Assembly (NCBI GenBank): GCA_964413535.1
Contig: CAYPTB010000041.1
Location: forward strand, 5,042-69,041
Origin: CAYPTB01 sp964413535
Lineage (GTDB): Bacteria > Planctomycetota > UBA1135 > GCA-002686595
Direction of reading: 5' to 3'
Length of the DNA stretch: 64,000 nucleotides
Below the pieces are notes generated by a model that was not told the DNA's origin, searched no databases, and saw nothing but the letters and a program-made list of their open reading frames with translations. Positions 51,002 to 59,796 of the stretch are shown in pieces. Made by a program: the position numbers and the translations under genes. Numbering within the stretch: position 1 is the stretch's first letter; each line of letters begins with the position of its first letter.

Positions 51002-53713
51002 ATGGGGACGACAGGAGAGGGAGAGGCAGAGCCCGAGGACGTCCTCGGCTCGTGCTCGTCGGCCGAACGGCTCTTCGCGCAGCACGTCGCGCGCGTGGAG
51101 GCCGGCGACCCCTGCGATTTCGAGTCACTGTGCGCCGAACACGCGGAGCTCGTGCCCGAGCTGCGCGAGCTCGAGAAGGGCTGGCGGCGCGTGCGCGGAG
51201 CGCTCGCCGAGATCGGCGCTCCAGCCCTCCGAGCGGAGACGCCGCTCCTCTCGATCGTGCTCCCCGAGGGCGACGGCTTCTCGCGCGAGCTCCTCGAGCG
51301 CCTGGGGAAGCGCCAGCGGCCGAGCGACCGCTACCGCAGCGAGGGCGAGCTCGCGCGCGGCGGCATGGCGCGCATCGTGCGCGTCTGGGACGTCGACCTG
51401 CGCCGCCACCTCGCGATGAAGCTCCTGCTCCCGCGCGGCGAAGCGGGCAAGCGTGGAACGCCGCCGCGCTCGCTCGGCCGCTTCTTGGAAGAAGCGCAGG
51501 TCGCGGGTCAGCTCGATCACCCAGGCATCGTGCCCGTGCACGAGCTCGGGATCGACGCGGAGGGGCGAGTCTTCTTCACCATGAAGCTCGTCAAGGGCCG
51601 CGAGCTCAAGGAAGTCATCGACGACGTCCACGCGCAGAGCGAGGAGTGGACGCTCGCGCGCGCGGTCGGCGTCGTGGTCAAGGTCTGCGAGGCCATGGCC
51701 TACGCGCACGGCAAGGGCGTGCTGCACCGCGACCTCAAGCCGTCGAACGTGATGGTGGGGCGCTTCGGCGAGGTCTACGTCATGGACTGGGGCCTCGCGC
51801 GCGCGCCCGGCGGAACGGACGTGAAGGACATCCGCGTCAGCGAGCCGCCGGAGGTCAGCGCGGAGCTGCGCTCCGACCGCCGCGACGCTGCCGGGAGCAC
51901 GCCGGACTCGCCGCTCTTCACGATGGACGGCGACGTGATCGGCACGCCCTCGTACATGCCGCCGGAGCAAGCGCTCGGGCGCATCTCGGAGCTCGGGCCG
52001 CAGAGCGACGTGTACTCGGTCGGGGCGATGCTCTACCACCTGCTCGCGGGCCATCCGCCGTACGCCCCGCGCGACGGCAAGGCGACCAATCACATGGTGC
52101 TCCTGTGGGTGCGCGAGACGGCGCCCGCCGAGATCGCCGGGCTCGTTCCCGACGCCCCTCCGGAGCTCGTCGCGATCTGCAAGCGGGCGATGGAGCGCGA
52201 TCCCGCTCGGCGCTACGCGACGATGCTCGAGCTCGCCGACGACCTGCGGCGCTGGCTCGAGGGCCGCGTCGTGCGCGCCTACGCGAGCGGTGCGTGGCCG
52301 GAGCTGCGCAAGTGGGTGGGCCGCAACCGCGGGATGGCCGCGGCGCTGGGGGGGATCGCCGCCCTCGCGCTCGTTTCGAGCCTGGGCTGGGCGTGGCTCG
52401 AGAAGCAGCAGCGCACCGCGCTCGCCGCGCTCAACGAGGACAAGACGCAGCTCTCCGACGTGCTGGGCGTGCGAACCCTGCTCGCCGAGGCGAACGAGCT
52501 CACGTCTGACGACGAGGGCATCCGCCGCATGGAGCGCTGGGTCGAGCGTGCGCGCGACGTGCTGTCGCGCCGCGCGGCGTACGCACCGAAGGCGTTGCTC
52601 GCCGCGAGCGCCCCGCGCGCCGTGGACAACGAGGAGCTCACCGCCCTCGCCAGCTCACTCGATCGGCTCGACGTCGAGCTCGCGCGCACGTCGGTGTTCC
52701 TCGACGAGGTGCGCGCCCTCCCGCAGCGCACGCTCGAGGAGCCGCGCGCGCTCTGGGACGAGGCGATCGAAGGCGTGTCGGTGAGCGCGCCCTACCTAGG
52801 CCTGCGCATCGAGCCGCAGCTCGGGCTGGTTCCGCTGTGGCAGGACGGTGCGAGCGGGCTATGGGAGTTTTGGCACGTACTCTCCGGCGAAAAACCTGAG
52901 CGCGACGAGGAGACCGGCCGCATCGACTACCGCCCCGAGTCGGGCATCGTGCTCGTGCTCGTCCCCGGTGGCTTCTTCGAAATGGGCTCTCCCGAGAAGG
53001 AGCTCGGCCGCAGTCCCGACGAGCGCTTGCACGAGGTCGTGGTCGAGCCCTTCTTCCTCGCGAAGTTCGAGGTCACGCAAGGCCAGTGGACGCGGGTGAC
53101 GGGCGAGAATCCCGCCTACTATCCGTCCGGCATCGAGCGGGCCGGGGTGGTTGCGAGCGAGATCCATCCAGTCGAGTCCGTCACCTGGACCGAATGTGAT
53201 CACTTCGCGCGCCGCATCGGACTCTTGCTGCCGAGCGAGGAACAGTGGGAGTACGTTGCACGCGCCGGGACGCGAACGGCCTATTGCTGGGGTGATTCCC
53301 CGGACAGATCCGAAGGCCGCGAGAACTTCGCCGACCAGAGTGTCGCCGCGATAACGGCCGCACGTGTAGCCACGCAGCCGGCCCCGTGGAACGACGGTTA
53401 TCCATTCCACGCTCCGGTGGGTTCCTTCCCGGCCAACCCACTCGGTCTCTTCGACCTCCACGGCAACATCGGCGAGTGGACCTGCGGCCGCTACGATCGC
53501 TATTACGAGTTCACCGAAGCGGAGCGCGAGGACATGTTCGCTGCCGAGGTGATTCCACCTGCGTGGAGGCTCCTTCGCTCGCGCGTCGTGCGCGGAGGGA
53601 ACTATTTCTACGGCCCTGGCTTCGCCCGCTCGGCGCTGCGCCAGCCCGTCGACCCTTCGAACGCCAATTTCATGTCGGGCGCAAGGCTCGCACGAAAGCT
53701 CGAGCGACCCTGA
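51002..53713 (+). CDS. serine/threonine protein kinase fused to an FGE-sulfatase (formylglycine-generating enzyme-like) domain
   Basis: 903 residues. Residues ~100-420 are a Hanks kinase: ELARGGMARIVRVWD (Gly loop), LAMKLLL (Lys), HRDLKPSNVMV from residue 242, DWG replacing DFG, and GTPSYMPPEQ. One membrane helix follows (GGIAALALVSSLGWAWL, near residue 450), then a helical region. Residues ~645-903 are FGE-sulfatase-like: LVPGGFFEMGSPEKELGRSPDE, FEVTQGQWTRVTG, LPSEEQWEYVARAGT, LFDLHGNIGEWTCG, RVVRGGNYF. The membrane helix puts kinase and FGE domain on opposite sides. ATG 51002 has GGAG 7 nt upstream. The FGE-type fold often serves ligand binding in such receptors. Confidence 0.9.
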   Translation: MGTTGEGEAEPEDVLGSCSSAERLFAQHVARVEAGDPCDFESLCAEHAELVPELRELEKGWRRVRGALAEIGAPALRAETPLLSIVLPEGDGFSRELLERLGKRQRPSDRYRSEGELARGGMARIVRVWDVDLRRHLAMKLLLPRGEAGKRGTPPRSLGRFLEEAQVAGQLDHPGIVPVHELGIDAEGRVFFTMKLVKGRELKEVIDDVHAQSEEWTLARAVGVVVKVCEAMAYAHGKGVLHRDLKPSNVMVGRFGEVYVMDWGLARAPGGTDVKDIRVSEPPEVSAELRSDRRDAAGSTPDSPLFTMDGDVIGTPSYMPPEQALGRISELGPQSDVYSVGAMLYHLLAGHPPYAPRDGKATNHMVLLWVRETAPAEIAGLVPDAPPELVAICKRAMERDPARRYATMLELADDLRRWLEGRVVRAYASGAWPELRKWVGRNRGMAAALGGIAALALVSSLGWAWLEKQQRTALAALNEDKTQLSDVLGVRTLLAEANELTSDDEGIRRMERWVERARDVLSRRAAYAPKALLAASAPRAVDNEELTALASSLDRLDVELARTSVFLDEVRALPQRTLEEPRALWDEAIEGVSVSAPYLGLRIEPQLGLVPLWQDGASGLWEFWHVLSGEKPERDEETGRIDYRPESGIVLVLVPGGFFEMGSPEKELGRSPDERLHEVVVEPFFLAKFEVTQGQWTRVTGENPAYYPSGIERAGVVASEIHPVESVTWTECDHFARRIGLLLPSEEQWEYVARAGTRTAYCWGDSPDRSEGRENFADQSVAAITAARVATQPAPWNDGYPFHAPVGSFPANPLGLFDLHGNIGEWTCGRYDRYYEFTEAEREDMFAAEVIPPAWRLLRSRVVRGGNYFYGPGFARSALRQPVDPSNANFMSGARLARKLERP

Positions 53714-53714
53714 T

Positions 53715-54203
53715 TCACGGTCTCCTCAAGAACATGAGGAGCAGGACGATCACGATCACCGCCAAGGCGAAGGCGACGATCCAGATCGTGCAGGAGGGGC
53801 AAGGCGGGTCCTCGTTCGTGGCGGGTTGCTCGTCGATTGCTTCGCCGTCCTCGCTGATCGGACCCTGCACGGTCACGTGCATCGCGACGCCCTCGGTGAG
53901 GAGCATGTCGGCAGGTGGGTACTGACCAGTGATCAGACGTCCGTCGTAGTTGCCGGTCCTACTTCCCGTTTCATCCAACTCCCAGATCTTGATGACGTGG
54001 ACGGGCCGCGGACCTCCTTGTGCCTGGCTCAGGCTTGCAGCGATATCTCTGGCATCCTCGAGGGTGTTGGTACCCGGTCCAAGGTCGGGGACCTCCCTTG
54101 CTTGGGTTTGGGCCGTTGCGGCCTTCGAGAACAGGCAAGCGACGACCAACGCAAGCGCGAGACGCTGCAGGCCGTTCACGAACGAAGCACGGGGACAGGT
54201 CAT
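53715..54203 (-). CDS. small secreted protein with C-terminal membrane anchor
   Basis: 162 residues. N-terminal signal peptide (LALALVVACLFSKAATAQ), a ~100-residue extracytoplasmic part (VHVIKIWELDETGSRTGNYDGRLITGQYPPADMLLTEGVAMHVTVQGP), and a C-terminal membrane helix (CTIWIVAFALAVIVIVLLLMFL) ending RRP. I do not recognise a family. A strong GAGGAGGAAT site precedes the ATG, which also overlaps the stop of the prodomain-like lipoprotein gene (ATGA). It is the last gene of the subtilase cassette and converges on the kinase-FGE gene with one base between stops. Confidence 0.7.
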   Translation of the reverse strand: MTCPRASFVNGLQRLALALVVACLFSKAATAQTQAREVPDLGPGTNTLEDARDIAASLSQAQGGPRPVHVIKIWELDETGSRTGNYDGRLITGQYPPADMLLTEGVAMHVTVQGPISEDGEAIDEQPATNEDPPCPSCTIWIVAFALAVIVIVLLLMFLRRP

Positions 54204-55033
54204 GACATTCCTCCTCGAGATTGTCGGTCTTTGTTCACGGTCACGAAGCTCTGAAGTCTGCAAGCCGGGTCACGGTTGCTGTTCCAGCTCCCGGCTACGA
54301 CGGAAGCGACACGGGTTCCGAAACCTTGGTCGTTCCTGGACTGCGAATGATCGTTCAAGGGCCGCGAAGGCTTCGGAACCTCCTCGACGAACTCGACGAT
54401 GTCCAATTCGAGAAGGGCATCGATCGAACTCGGAGGGAGCACGAGCTCGAAAGAGTTGGCGCCATACGGAACGGCGCGGAGGCCGATCTCTGCGAGCTGC
54501 TTCTCTACCTCGGCTCTCGACACATCACGGAAGAAGACAGCGAGGACGCGAAAGCCCCCTGTCGGCAAATCGATGGCCCACGGAGACGCTTGGCGATCGG
54601 TGAGCGCCGCATCCAGCTTGTCGACGGGCAGGATCCTTCCGTACCAGGTAGCGCGTTCCGCGAGTGCGTTCGGGGGCGAATCGCGACCAGCTGGAACCGA
54701 GACTACGTACACCAAGAGGTCCAGGTAGCGCAGGAGCTCGACCCCAGCGCGGTCGAGTTCGCGGAAGTCGTTCGCCTCTGGCTTCTGTGCGAAGCGCACG
54801 AAGATGTGCATGCGCGCTTCGGTAGATGCCTGCAGTGCCGAGAGCGCCAAGGCGCTTTCACCTTGCTCCAAAGGAATGTTGCGCGAGCGCAACACGAGGT
54901 TCGGAGCCTGGTCAACGGCCACAGCACTCGGAAGCGTCCCACTTGGACTCTCCACCGGGCACTGACTCGCGCACGCGGCCGCGAGCAGCAAGACGGCGAC
55001 ACTTCCTGTCTCGGACAGGCGTAGCTTCCTCAA
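54200..55033 (-). CDS. lipoprotein paralogous to the subtilase prodomain (deletion derivative)
   Basis: 277 residues, TTG start with GGGAGAGGA just ahead. The signal ends in a lipobox LAAA|C (Cys21), like the subtilase downstream. Residues ~70-240 align along their whole length with the subtilase N-terminal region (RMHIFVRF, ELLRYLDLLVYVVSVP, DRQASPWAIDLPTGGFRV, ANSFELVLPPSSIDALLELDIVEFVEEV, PSRPLNDHS); about two thirds of positions agree by eye. Then the catalytic domain is missing except for GFGTRVASVVAG, a scrap of the His block with His changed to Phe. It may act as a free prodomain inhibitor or be a decaying copy. Confidence 0.7.
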   Translation of the reverse strand: MRKLRLSETGSVAVLLLAAACASQCPVESPSGTLPSAVAVDQAPNLVLRSRNIPLEQGESALALSALQASTEARMHIFVRFAQKPEANDFRELDRAGVELLRYLDLLVYVVSVPAGRDSPPNALAERATWYGRILPVDKLDAALTDRQASPWAIDLPTGGFRVLAVFFRDVSRAEVEKQLAEIGLRAVPYGANSFELVLPPSSIDALLELDIVEFVEEVPKPSRPLNDHSQSRNDQGFGTRVASVVAGSWNSNRDPACRLQSFVTVNKDRQSRGGMS

Positions 55034-55096
55034 GTCCTCTCCCTCCCCTTGGTAGACGGCCAGCGCGTCGCTGAACCGTCGATCTCTCTCTGCGGT

Positions 55097-57778
55097 CTAG
55101 GGAACTGCTTGCAGCACGATGCGCGCGGTCGCGGCTTGCTCCAAGGGCTTGCCTCGTGAGTCGGTGAGAGCGGCGTAGACCCGCGTGCCTGGCAAGAACT
55201 CCTTCACGTCCAACACGTGTTTCTCCTGCGAGACGCTTTCCGCGAGCTGGGCGCCGGAATCGTCGAAGACGATCGCGCGAGTCGGACCTAGCGGCGAATC
55301 CATCTCGGGCGACAATTCGATGACGACGCGCAACCGGAAACAGCTCTTCCAGGCCTCACCGCAACGAGGTAGTCCGGGATAGATCTCGGGCAAGAGTAGG
55401 ATGAGCGCACCAGGCGGGAGGAGTTGGAAGCCATCCCCCGGCATGACGATCACGCCGTCGCCATCCCCATCTCCTGTTCCACCTTCCAGCTCGCCCTCGT
55501 CTCCCTCCCCTTCGTCCTCGCCTTCGACTCCGGTCCCGCCGTTGTTGCCGCAGGCGATGATGTCTTGAGATGCCACCAAGCTGTAGTTCTGCGTGCCCCC
55601 GAGCGTCGACTTCGAGAAATCGACGCGCACTTCCCAGACGCCATTCATGGGGTTGGACACCCTCACCATCTCGACATTGTTGACGGCGTCATGGGTGGTC
55701 GCGTCCGTGGCGGGCGTCGCGGCGACGATGGAGGACAACGCTATGCGCGGATCGTTGTTCGGATTCTCTGCTGGCGGATCGAGCCGGTATGAGCGGTGAT
55801 CCAAGCCGGTAGGGTCGACGAGGACGAGGTCCAGGTCGTTCAGTAGCCGTGGAGTCGAGTCGAGTTCGTAGTACTCCGAGGCGGAATCGTCCCACGCGAG
55901 CACGACCTTGAGCTCACTGGTGCCGATGGGTACCTCGATACACCACGTCTGAACGCCGGATCCGATCGTGCATTGGAGCCAGCGGCTCTGCTTGCTCGTG
56001 AGGTCGACTGCGGCTTCGGCATTCACGAGTCCCCATCCAGTCGAGAAGTCGGGACCAGCGTGGTAGAGGGGTTGCTCGTTGGTGTCGACCTCGTCATAGG
56101 TGAATCCGCGGTCTTCGGGATCCGCCGAGACGGCATCGACTTGGAAGAGATCCTCGGCAGAGTGGACGAGCAGAGCCTTGAAGGTCGAAGGGAGGACGCT
56201 TTCTTGGGAAGGACCGATTTCCTCCATCATCAGGGCAATGATCCCGGTGACTGCGGGTGCCGCGAACGAGGTGCCGTGGTCCTTCCTGTAGGGTTCAGGG
56301 CCCTGTGAGTTGGCAGCCGATATGCCGTCGTCGTTCGCATGATCGAAGGATCCCGGCGCGACGAGGTCGGGTTTGATACGTCCGTCGATCGTAGGTCCGC
56401 GGCTCGAGAACTCCGAGACGCGGCCATCGACGGCGTCGATCGAACCGACGCAGATCGGGTTCTTGGACAACATCGTCAGGGAGTAGTAGCCGGTCTGCGC
56501 CGAGCCGTCATTGTTCTTGAACCCGTTGTTCCCTGCTCCCCAAACGAGCGGACGTGCGGGAACATCGATGCCACACACGATGTCGTCGATACCGCCGTTC
56601 TGGCTGCTGTAGAACCACCCAACGCTATAGGAGTGATTCGTGACGTCCGTGCCGTCGTCGAAAGGTCCTGTTCCCAGTGCCTTCTGGTACTCCGCGAGGA
56701 CTCCGTTGAAATAGATATAGTCGCCGATCATGGCCTTCGGAGCGTGCCCGCGCCGCAGGAGGTCGGCTGGTTTCGCATTCCCGTTCCCCGCGGCAATGGA
56801 AGCGACGAAGGTTCCATGGCTCGATGTACCCCATGGGTTCGGGTAGCCGTAGAACCGATTCTCGGCAGCCACGAAGTCCAGATGCCCCGCCACGATGCCG
56901 AGGTCACAGATACCGATCCGAATGCCGGAGCCCGTGCGACCGGTATAGGTGGGTCCGGGAACTCCACCGACGTCGAACTGAAGACCCTGCACGGCATCGG
57001 TATGTGTCACGGCGCGCGAGTGGTCGTTCAAGGGCCGCGAGGGCGGAGGAACTTCCTCCACGAACTCCACGACGTCCAACGCGAGCAGAGCGTCGAGCTG
57101 GCTCGGAGGTAGGACGAGCTCGAAGGAATTGTTGGCGCCGTAGGGACGCGCTCTCACGCGGATGCGGTCGAGGCGATCCTGCACCTCGCTCTCGAAGACG
57201 TCGCTGAAGAACACGGCGTGGACGCGGAAGGCGCCCGTCGCAGGGTCGACCGCCCAGGGAGACGCGTCGCGATCGGCGAGCGCAGGATGGAGCTTGTCGA
57301 TCGACTGGATCTGTCCGAACCACGTCGCGCGGTCCGTGAGCGCCACGGGCGGTGCGTCCTCACCGGTTGGGACCGAGGCGACGTACACCGTGAGGTCGAG
57401 GTAGCGCAGCAGCTGCACTCCGGCCAGATCGAGCGCGCGAAAGTCGTCCAATTGGAGGGGTGCTCCGAAGCGCACGAAGAGATGCATGCGCATCTCATTG
57501 CTCGTTCGCAGCGCCTGGATGGCCGAGTTGCTCTCGGCTGCGTCGAAGGAGATCACTCGCGAGTGCAAGGCGAGTTCCGGTGGCCGGTCTTCCTTCGGTG
57601 CCGCGCGCTTGGCCGTCGCAGTAGCCATGTGCGCGGAGGCGGGCTGCGCCTTCACACCTGGCGCGGTTGTCCCCGGCGGCCCCAGCGCCGTCGGATCCAA
57701 CGCACCCGGACTACCGCATGCAGCGGCCAACAACAGGGCAGCGAACCTCCCCGCTGCCACGAGGCTTGGCATCTCCAT
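55097..57778 (-). CDS. subtilisin-family (S8) serine protease lipoprotein
   Basis: 893 residues. The signal ends in a lipobox LAAA|C (Cys21). A ~200-residue N-terminal prodomain-like region is followed by the S8 catalytic domain (about 280-630): Asp292 in GICDLGIV, His321 in SSHGTFVAS, the oxyanion Asn in WGAGNNG and Ser504 in GTSFAAP, all present. Next is a proprotein-convertase-like beta domain (LKVVLAWDDSASE...LLNDLDLVLVDPTG...WEVRVDFSKSTLGGTQNYSLVAS), an acidic Glu/Gly/Asp linker (about 750-780) and a C-terminal beta-rich domain. GGAGGAGG precedes the ATG. The next gene encodes a prodomain paralogue. Confidence 0.9.
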   Translation of the reverse strand: MEMPSLVAAGRFAALLLAAACGSPGALDPTALGPPGTTAPGVKAQPASAHMATATAKRAAPKEDRPPELALHSRVISFDAAESNSAIQALRTSNEMRMHLFVRFGAPLQLDDFRALDLAGVQLLRYLDLTVYVASVPTGEDAPPVALTDRATWFGQIQSIDKLHPALADRDASPWAVDPATGAFRVHAVFFSDVFESEVQDRLDRIRVRARPYGANNSFELVLPPSQLDALLALDVVEFVEEVPPPSRPLNDHSRAVTHTDAVQGLQFDVGGVPGPTYTGRTGSGIRIGICDLGIVAGHLDFVAAENRFYGYPNPWGTSSHGTFVASIAAGNGNAKPADLLRRGHAPKAMIGDYIYFNGVLAEYQKALGTGPFDDGTDVTNHSYSVGWFYSSQNGGIDDIVCGIDVPARPLVWGAGNNGFKNNDGSAQTGYYSLTMLSKNPICVGSIDAVDGRVSEFSSRGPTIDGRIKPDLVAPGSFDHANDDGISAANSQGPEPYRKDHGTSFAAPAVTGIIALMMEEIGPSQESVLPSTFKALLVHSAEDLFQVDAVSADPEDRGFTYDEVDTNEQPLYHAGPDFSTGWGLVNAEAAVDLTSKQSRWLQCTIGSGVQTWCIEVPIGTSELKVVLAWDDSASEYYELDSTPRLLNDLDLVLVDPTGLDHRSYRLDPPAENPNNDPRIALSSIVAATPATDATTHDAVNNVEMVRVSNPMNGVWEVRVDFSKSTLGGTQNYSLVASQDIIACGNNGGTGVEGEDEGEGDEGELEGGTGDGDGDGVIVMPGDGFQLLPPGALILLLPEIYPGLPRCGEAWKSCFRLRVVIELSPEMDSPLGPTRAIVFDDSGAQLAESVSQEKHVLDVKEFLPGTRVYAALTDSRGKPLEQAATARIVLQAVP

Positions 57779-57910
57779 CCCCCCTCCTCCTTCATGGATG
57801 ACAACCCGACTTGGCGAAAACGTCAACCCGAACCCTTCGGACAAGGGCCAGGCGCAGGTTACAGGGAGCTCGCGCTCACGGTCGAGCCTCTCCTCTTGCA
57901 GGGGAAGACG

Positions 57911-58177
57911 TCAGGTGTTCCGAACGTCGTCCATGTCTTCGCAGTCCGCCGCGCCCGCGTCGAGACCGCGGCGCGCGAGGAAGAGACCCGTGAGCGCGAA
58001 GAGCGTCAGGCCCGCGAGCGAAGGCGTCGGCGCGAGCGCGCGCGGGACGAGGCCTGCGCCCGTCTCGCCGAGCGCGAGGAAGAGGTCGGAGCCGGGGAGG
58101 AACGGCGCCGCGCGACCCAGTCCGAAGCAGGGTAGCGCGAGCGCGAGGGCGAGCCCGCCGGCGGCTACGGAGCGCAT
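57911..58177 (-). CDS. small secreted/membrane protein with a C-terminal hydrophobic segment
   Basis: 88 residues from ATG 58177 (an ATG at 58210 is also possible). The signal peptide is VAAGGLALALALPCFGLGRAA; the C-terminal part PTPSLAGLTLFALTGLFLARRGLDAG looks like a tripartite sorting tail (Pro motif, hydrophobic helix, Arg cluster) akin to PEP-CTERM, but with P-T-P and a further 17 residues. No family is recognised. It overlaps the end of the preceding gene by 13 bp. Confidence 0.4.
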   Translation of the reverse strand: MRSVAAGGLALALALPCFGLGRAAPFLPGSDLFLALGETGAGLVPRALAPTPSLAGLTLFALTGLFLARRGLDAGAADCEDMDDVRNT

Positions 58178-58827
58178 CCAAGCGCCGAAGCCATCGCGAG
58201 CGCGGTCCATGCGCCGAGGAAGAGCGCGACGCGCAGGAAGAGTTCCGCGGAGGCGAGGCGTGCGCTGAGGGCGGGCTCGATCAGCGCGAGGGCGTCGGGC
58301 AGCAGCTCGACCGTGCAGCCCTCGCCGAGCTTCTCGACGGAGAGCACGACGTCATCGGTTCCGCTCGTCTGCTCCGGCAGCGCGAGCTCGATCGACATGC
58401 GGCCGTGCACGCGGACTTCGCTCGCGCTCGCAGCGTCCCCGCGCGCGCAGCGGAAGCGCACGAGCGCCGAAGGGCTCGAGCCCGGCGCCGTGGCGAGCGT
58501 GAGGCGCAGGCTGCGGCCGTGCGCGAGCTCGCTCTCCGGATCCGTCACGCTCCACGCGGCGCGCTCGCCGCTCTCGACGAGCAGCGCGGGCGGCGCGGGG
58601 ACGTCGCGCAGCGACCGCGGCGCGCTCGCGGCCGGTCCCGCCGCGACTTCCGCCGCGAGCGCGATGCCCGCCGCGAGCGCGACGCCGCCCGCCCAGTTCC
58701 CGAGCCACGTCGACGCGGTGATGGCCGAGCGCGAGAGCGCGCGCGAGCCGAGCCACAGCCGATCCCTCCCGCGGCAGCGCCTGCCGAACGAAGCCGACGC
58801 GAAGACGACTGCGGGCAGCGCGAGCAA
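58165..58827 (-). CDS. membrane protein, possibly an N-truncated ABC-2-type permease
   Basis: 220 residues if started at TTG 58827; no ATG or GTG exists between the upstream stop (58858) and the conserved part. The beginning (LLALPAVVFASASFGRRCRGRDRLWLGSRALSRSAITASTWLGNWAGGVALAAGIAL) resembles the middle of ABC-2/GldF permeases, where an Arg-rich loop and SRPVSR-like segment come before a membrane helix. Then comes a ~110-residue soluble beta-rich region and a last helix (LFLRVALFLGAWTALAMASAL). Lack of the first helices and of a normal start suggests a shortened gene, perhaps decaying. Confidence 0.4.
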   Translation of the reverse strand: MLALPAVVFASASFGRRCRGRDRLWLGSRALSRSAITASTWLGNWAGGVALAAGIALAAEVAAGPAASAPRSLRDVPAPPALLVESGERAAWSVTDPESELAHGRSLRLTLATAPGSSPSALVRFRCARGDAASASEVRVHGRMSIELALPEQTSGTDDVVLSVEKLGEGCTVELLPDALALIEPALSARLASAELFLRVALFLGAWTALAMASALGCAP

Positions 58828-58920
58828 GCCGAGCCCCGTCCAGGCGTCCGCGCGACGCTAGGGCTCGTCCGTCCTTCCAGCAGGGCGTGATTCCTGGCTC
58901 CGCCCAGCCCTCGCTCTCGG

Positions 58921-59796
58921 TCACACTCCCGTCTCGACCGGGAACAGGAAGACGCTCGCGGTCAGGACGACGGCCGTCGCCGCATAGACCGTTCGCAGGC
59001 GACGGTGCTCGATGGAGCACGTTCCGAGCCCGATCAGCGCGAGCAGACTCGCGAAGACGAATTCCTCGCGGGTGAAGCCGAGGACGATCACGAAGGGCAG
59101 GAGCGCCGAGTGGCGCACCCACGCGGAGCGGAAGAACGCGAAGGCGGCGGCGATCCACAGCTCGACGGCGAGGATGAAGTAGGCGAAGCCGCGAGCGGCG
59201 AGCGCCAACTCGGGGAACGGCTCGCGCAGGACCACGGCCCGCGCGACGTTCGGGTTCTGTCGGTTGGCCGCAGCGATCAACGCCACGTTGACGTCGACGA
59301 GCTCCCGGCAGGAATCGCACAGCGCGTACACGGCTCGGAAGAAGTTGCCGCGCGCGAGCATCAAAGCCAGGTAGGAGCCGTCGAGGAACGTGGGCGAGAG
59401 CAGGCGCTGCACGACCGCGATCGACATGACCGCGACGAGGAACCAGCGCAGGTTCACGCTCATGTCCTCCAGGAAACGCCGGTCGTCGCGGCCCGAGCAC
59501 AGGACCATCGCGAGCCCCACGTAGCACAGGAGGTAATGGTGGTTCCCGAGCTGATAGGGAGACCGGAGGAGGACCCACGCCAGCGCTCCGGTCAGCGCGA
59601 GCCAGCACCAGCGGCTGCGCAGCACACCGCGACCGAAGGCGAGCCCCGCGAACACGACGGCGGCGACCGTGACGCGGGCAGCCGTGGGACGCCAGTGCGC
59701 GTCGATGACGTGCGCCAGGAAGACCAGGCCCGCGAGCGCCGCCAAGCCCAGGGCGGCGCGCCCAAGCCGATCCCCGTCCTCGCTCGCCGACCTCAC
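58921..59796 (-). CDS. polytopic membrane protein, function unknown
   Basis: 291 residues with about seven hydrophobic helices. GTG at 59796 overlaps the stop of the preceding gene (GTGA). Features such as SPYQLGNHHYLLCYVGLAMVLC, DMSVNLRWFLVAVMSIAVVQRL and LLPFVIVLGFTREEFVFASLLALIGLG recall HTTM/DoxX-like membrane proteins that pair with small soluble partners, but this is a weak resemblance. It is probably co-expressed with the 142-residue gene upstream. Confidence 0.55.
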   Translation of the reverse strand: MRSASEDGDRLGRAALGLAALAGLVFLAHVIDAHWRPTAARVTVAAVVFAGLAFGRGVLRSRWCWLALTGALAWVLLRSPYQLGNHHYLLCYVGLAMVLCSGRDDRRFLEDMSVNLRWFLVAVMSIAVVQRLLSPTFLDGSYLALMLARGNFFRAVYALCDSCRELVDVNVALIAAANRQNPNVARAVVLREPFPELALAARGFAYFILAVELWIAAAFAFFRSAWVRHSALLPFVIVLGFTREEFVFASLLALIGLGTCSIEHRRLRTVYAATAVVLTASVFLFPVETGV

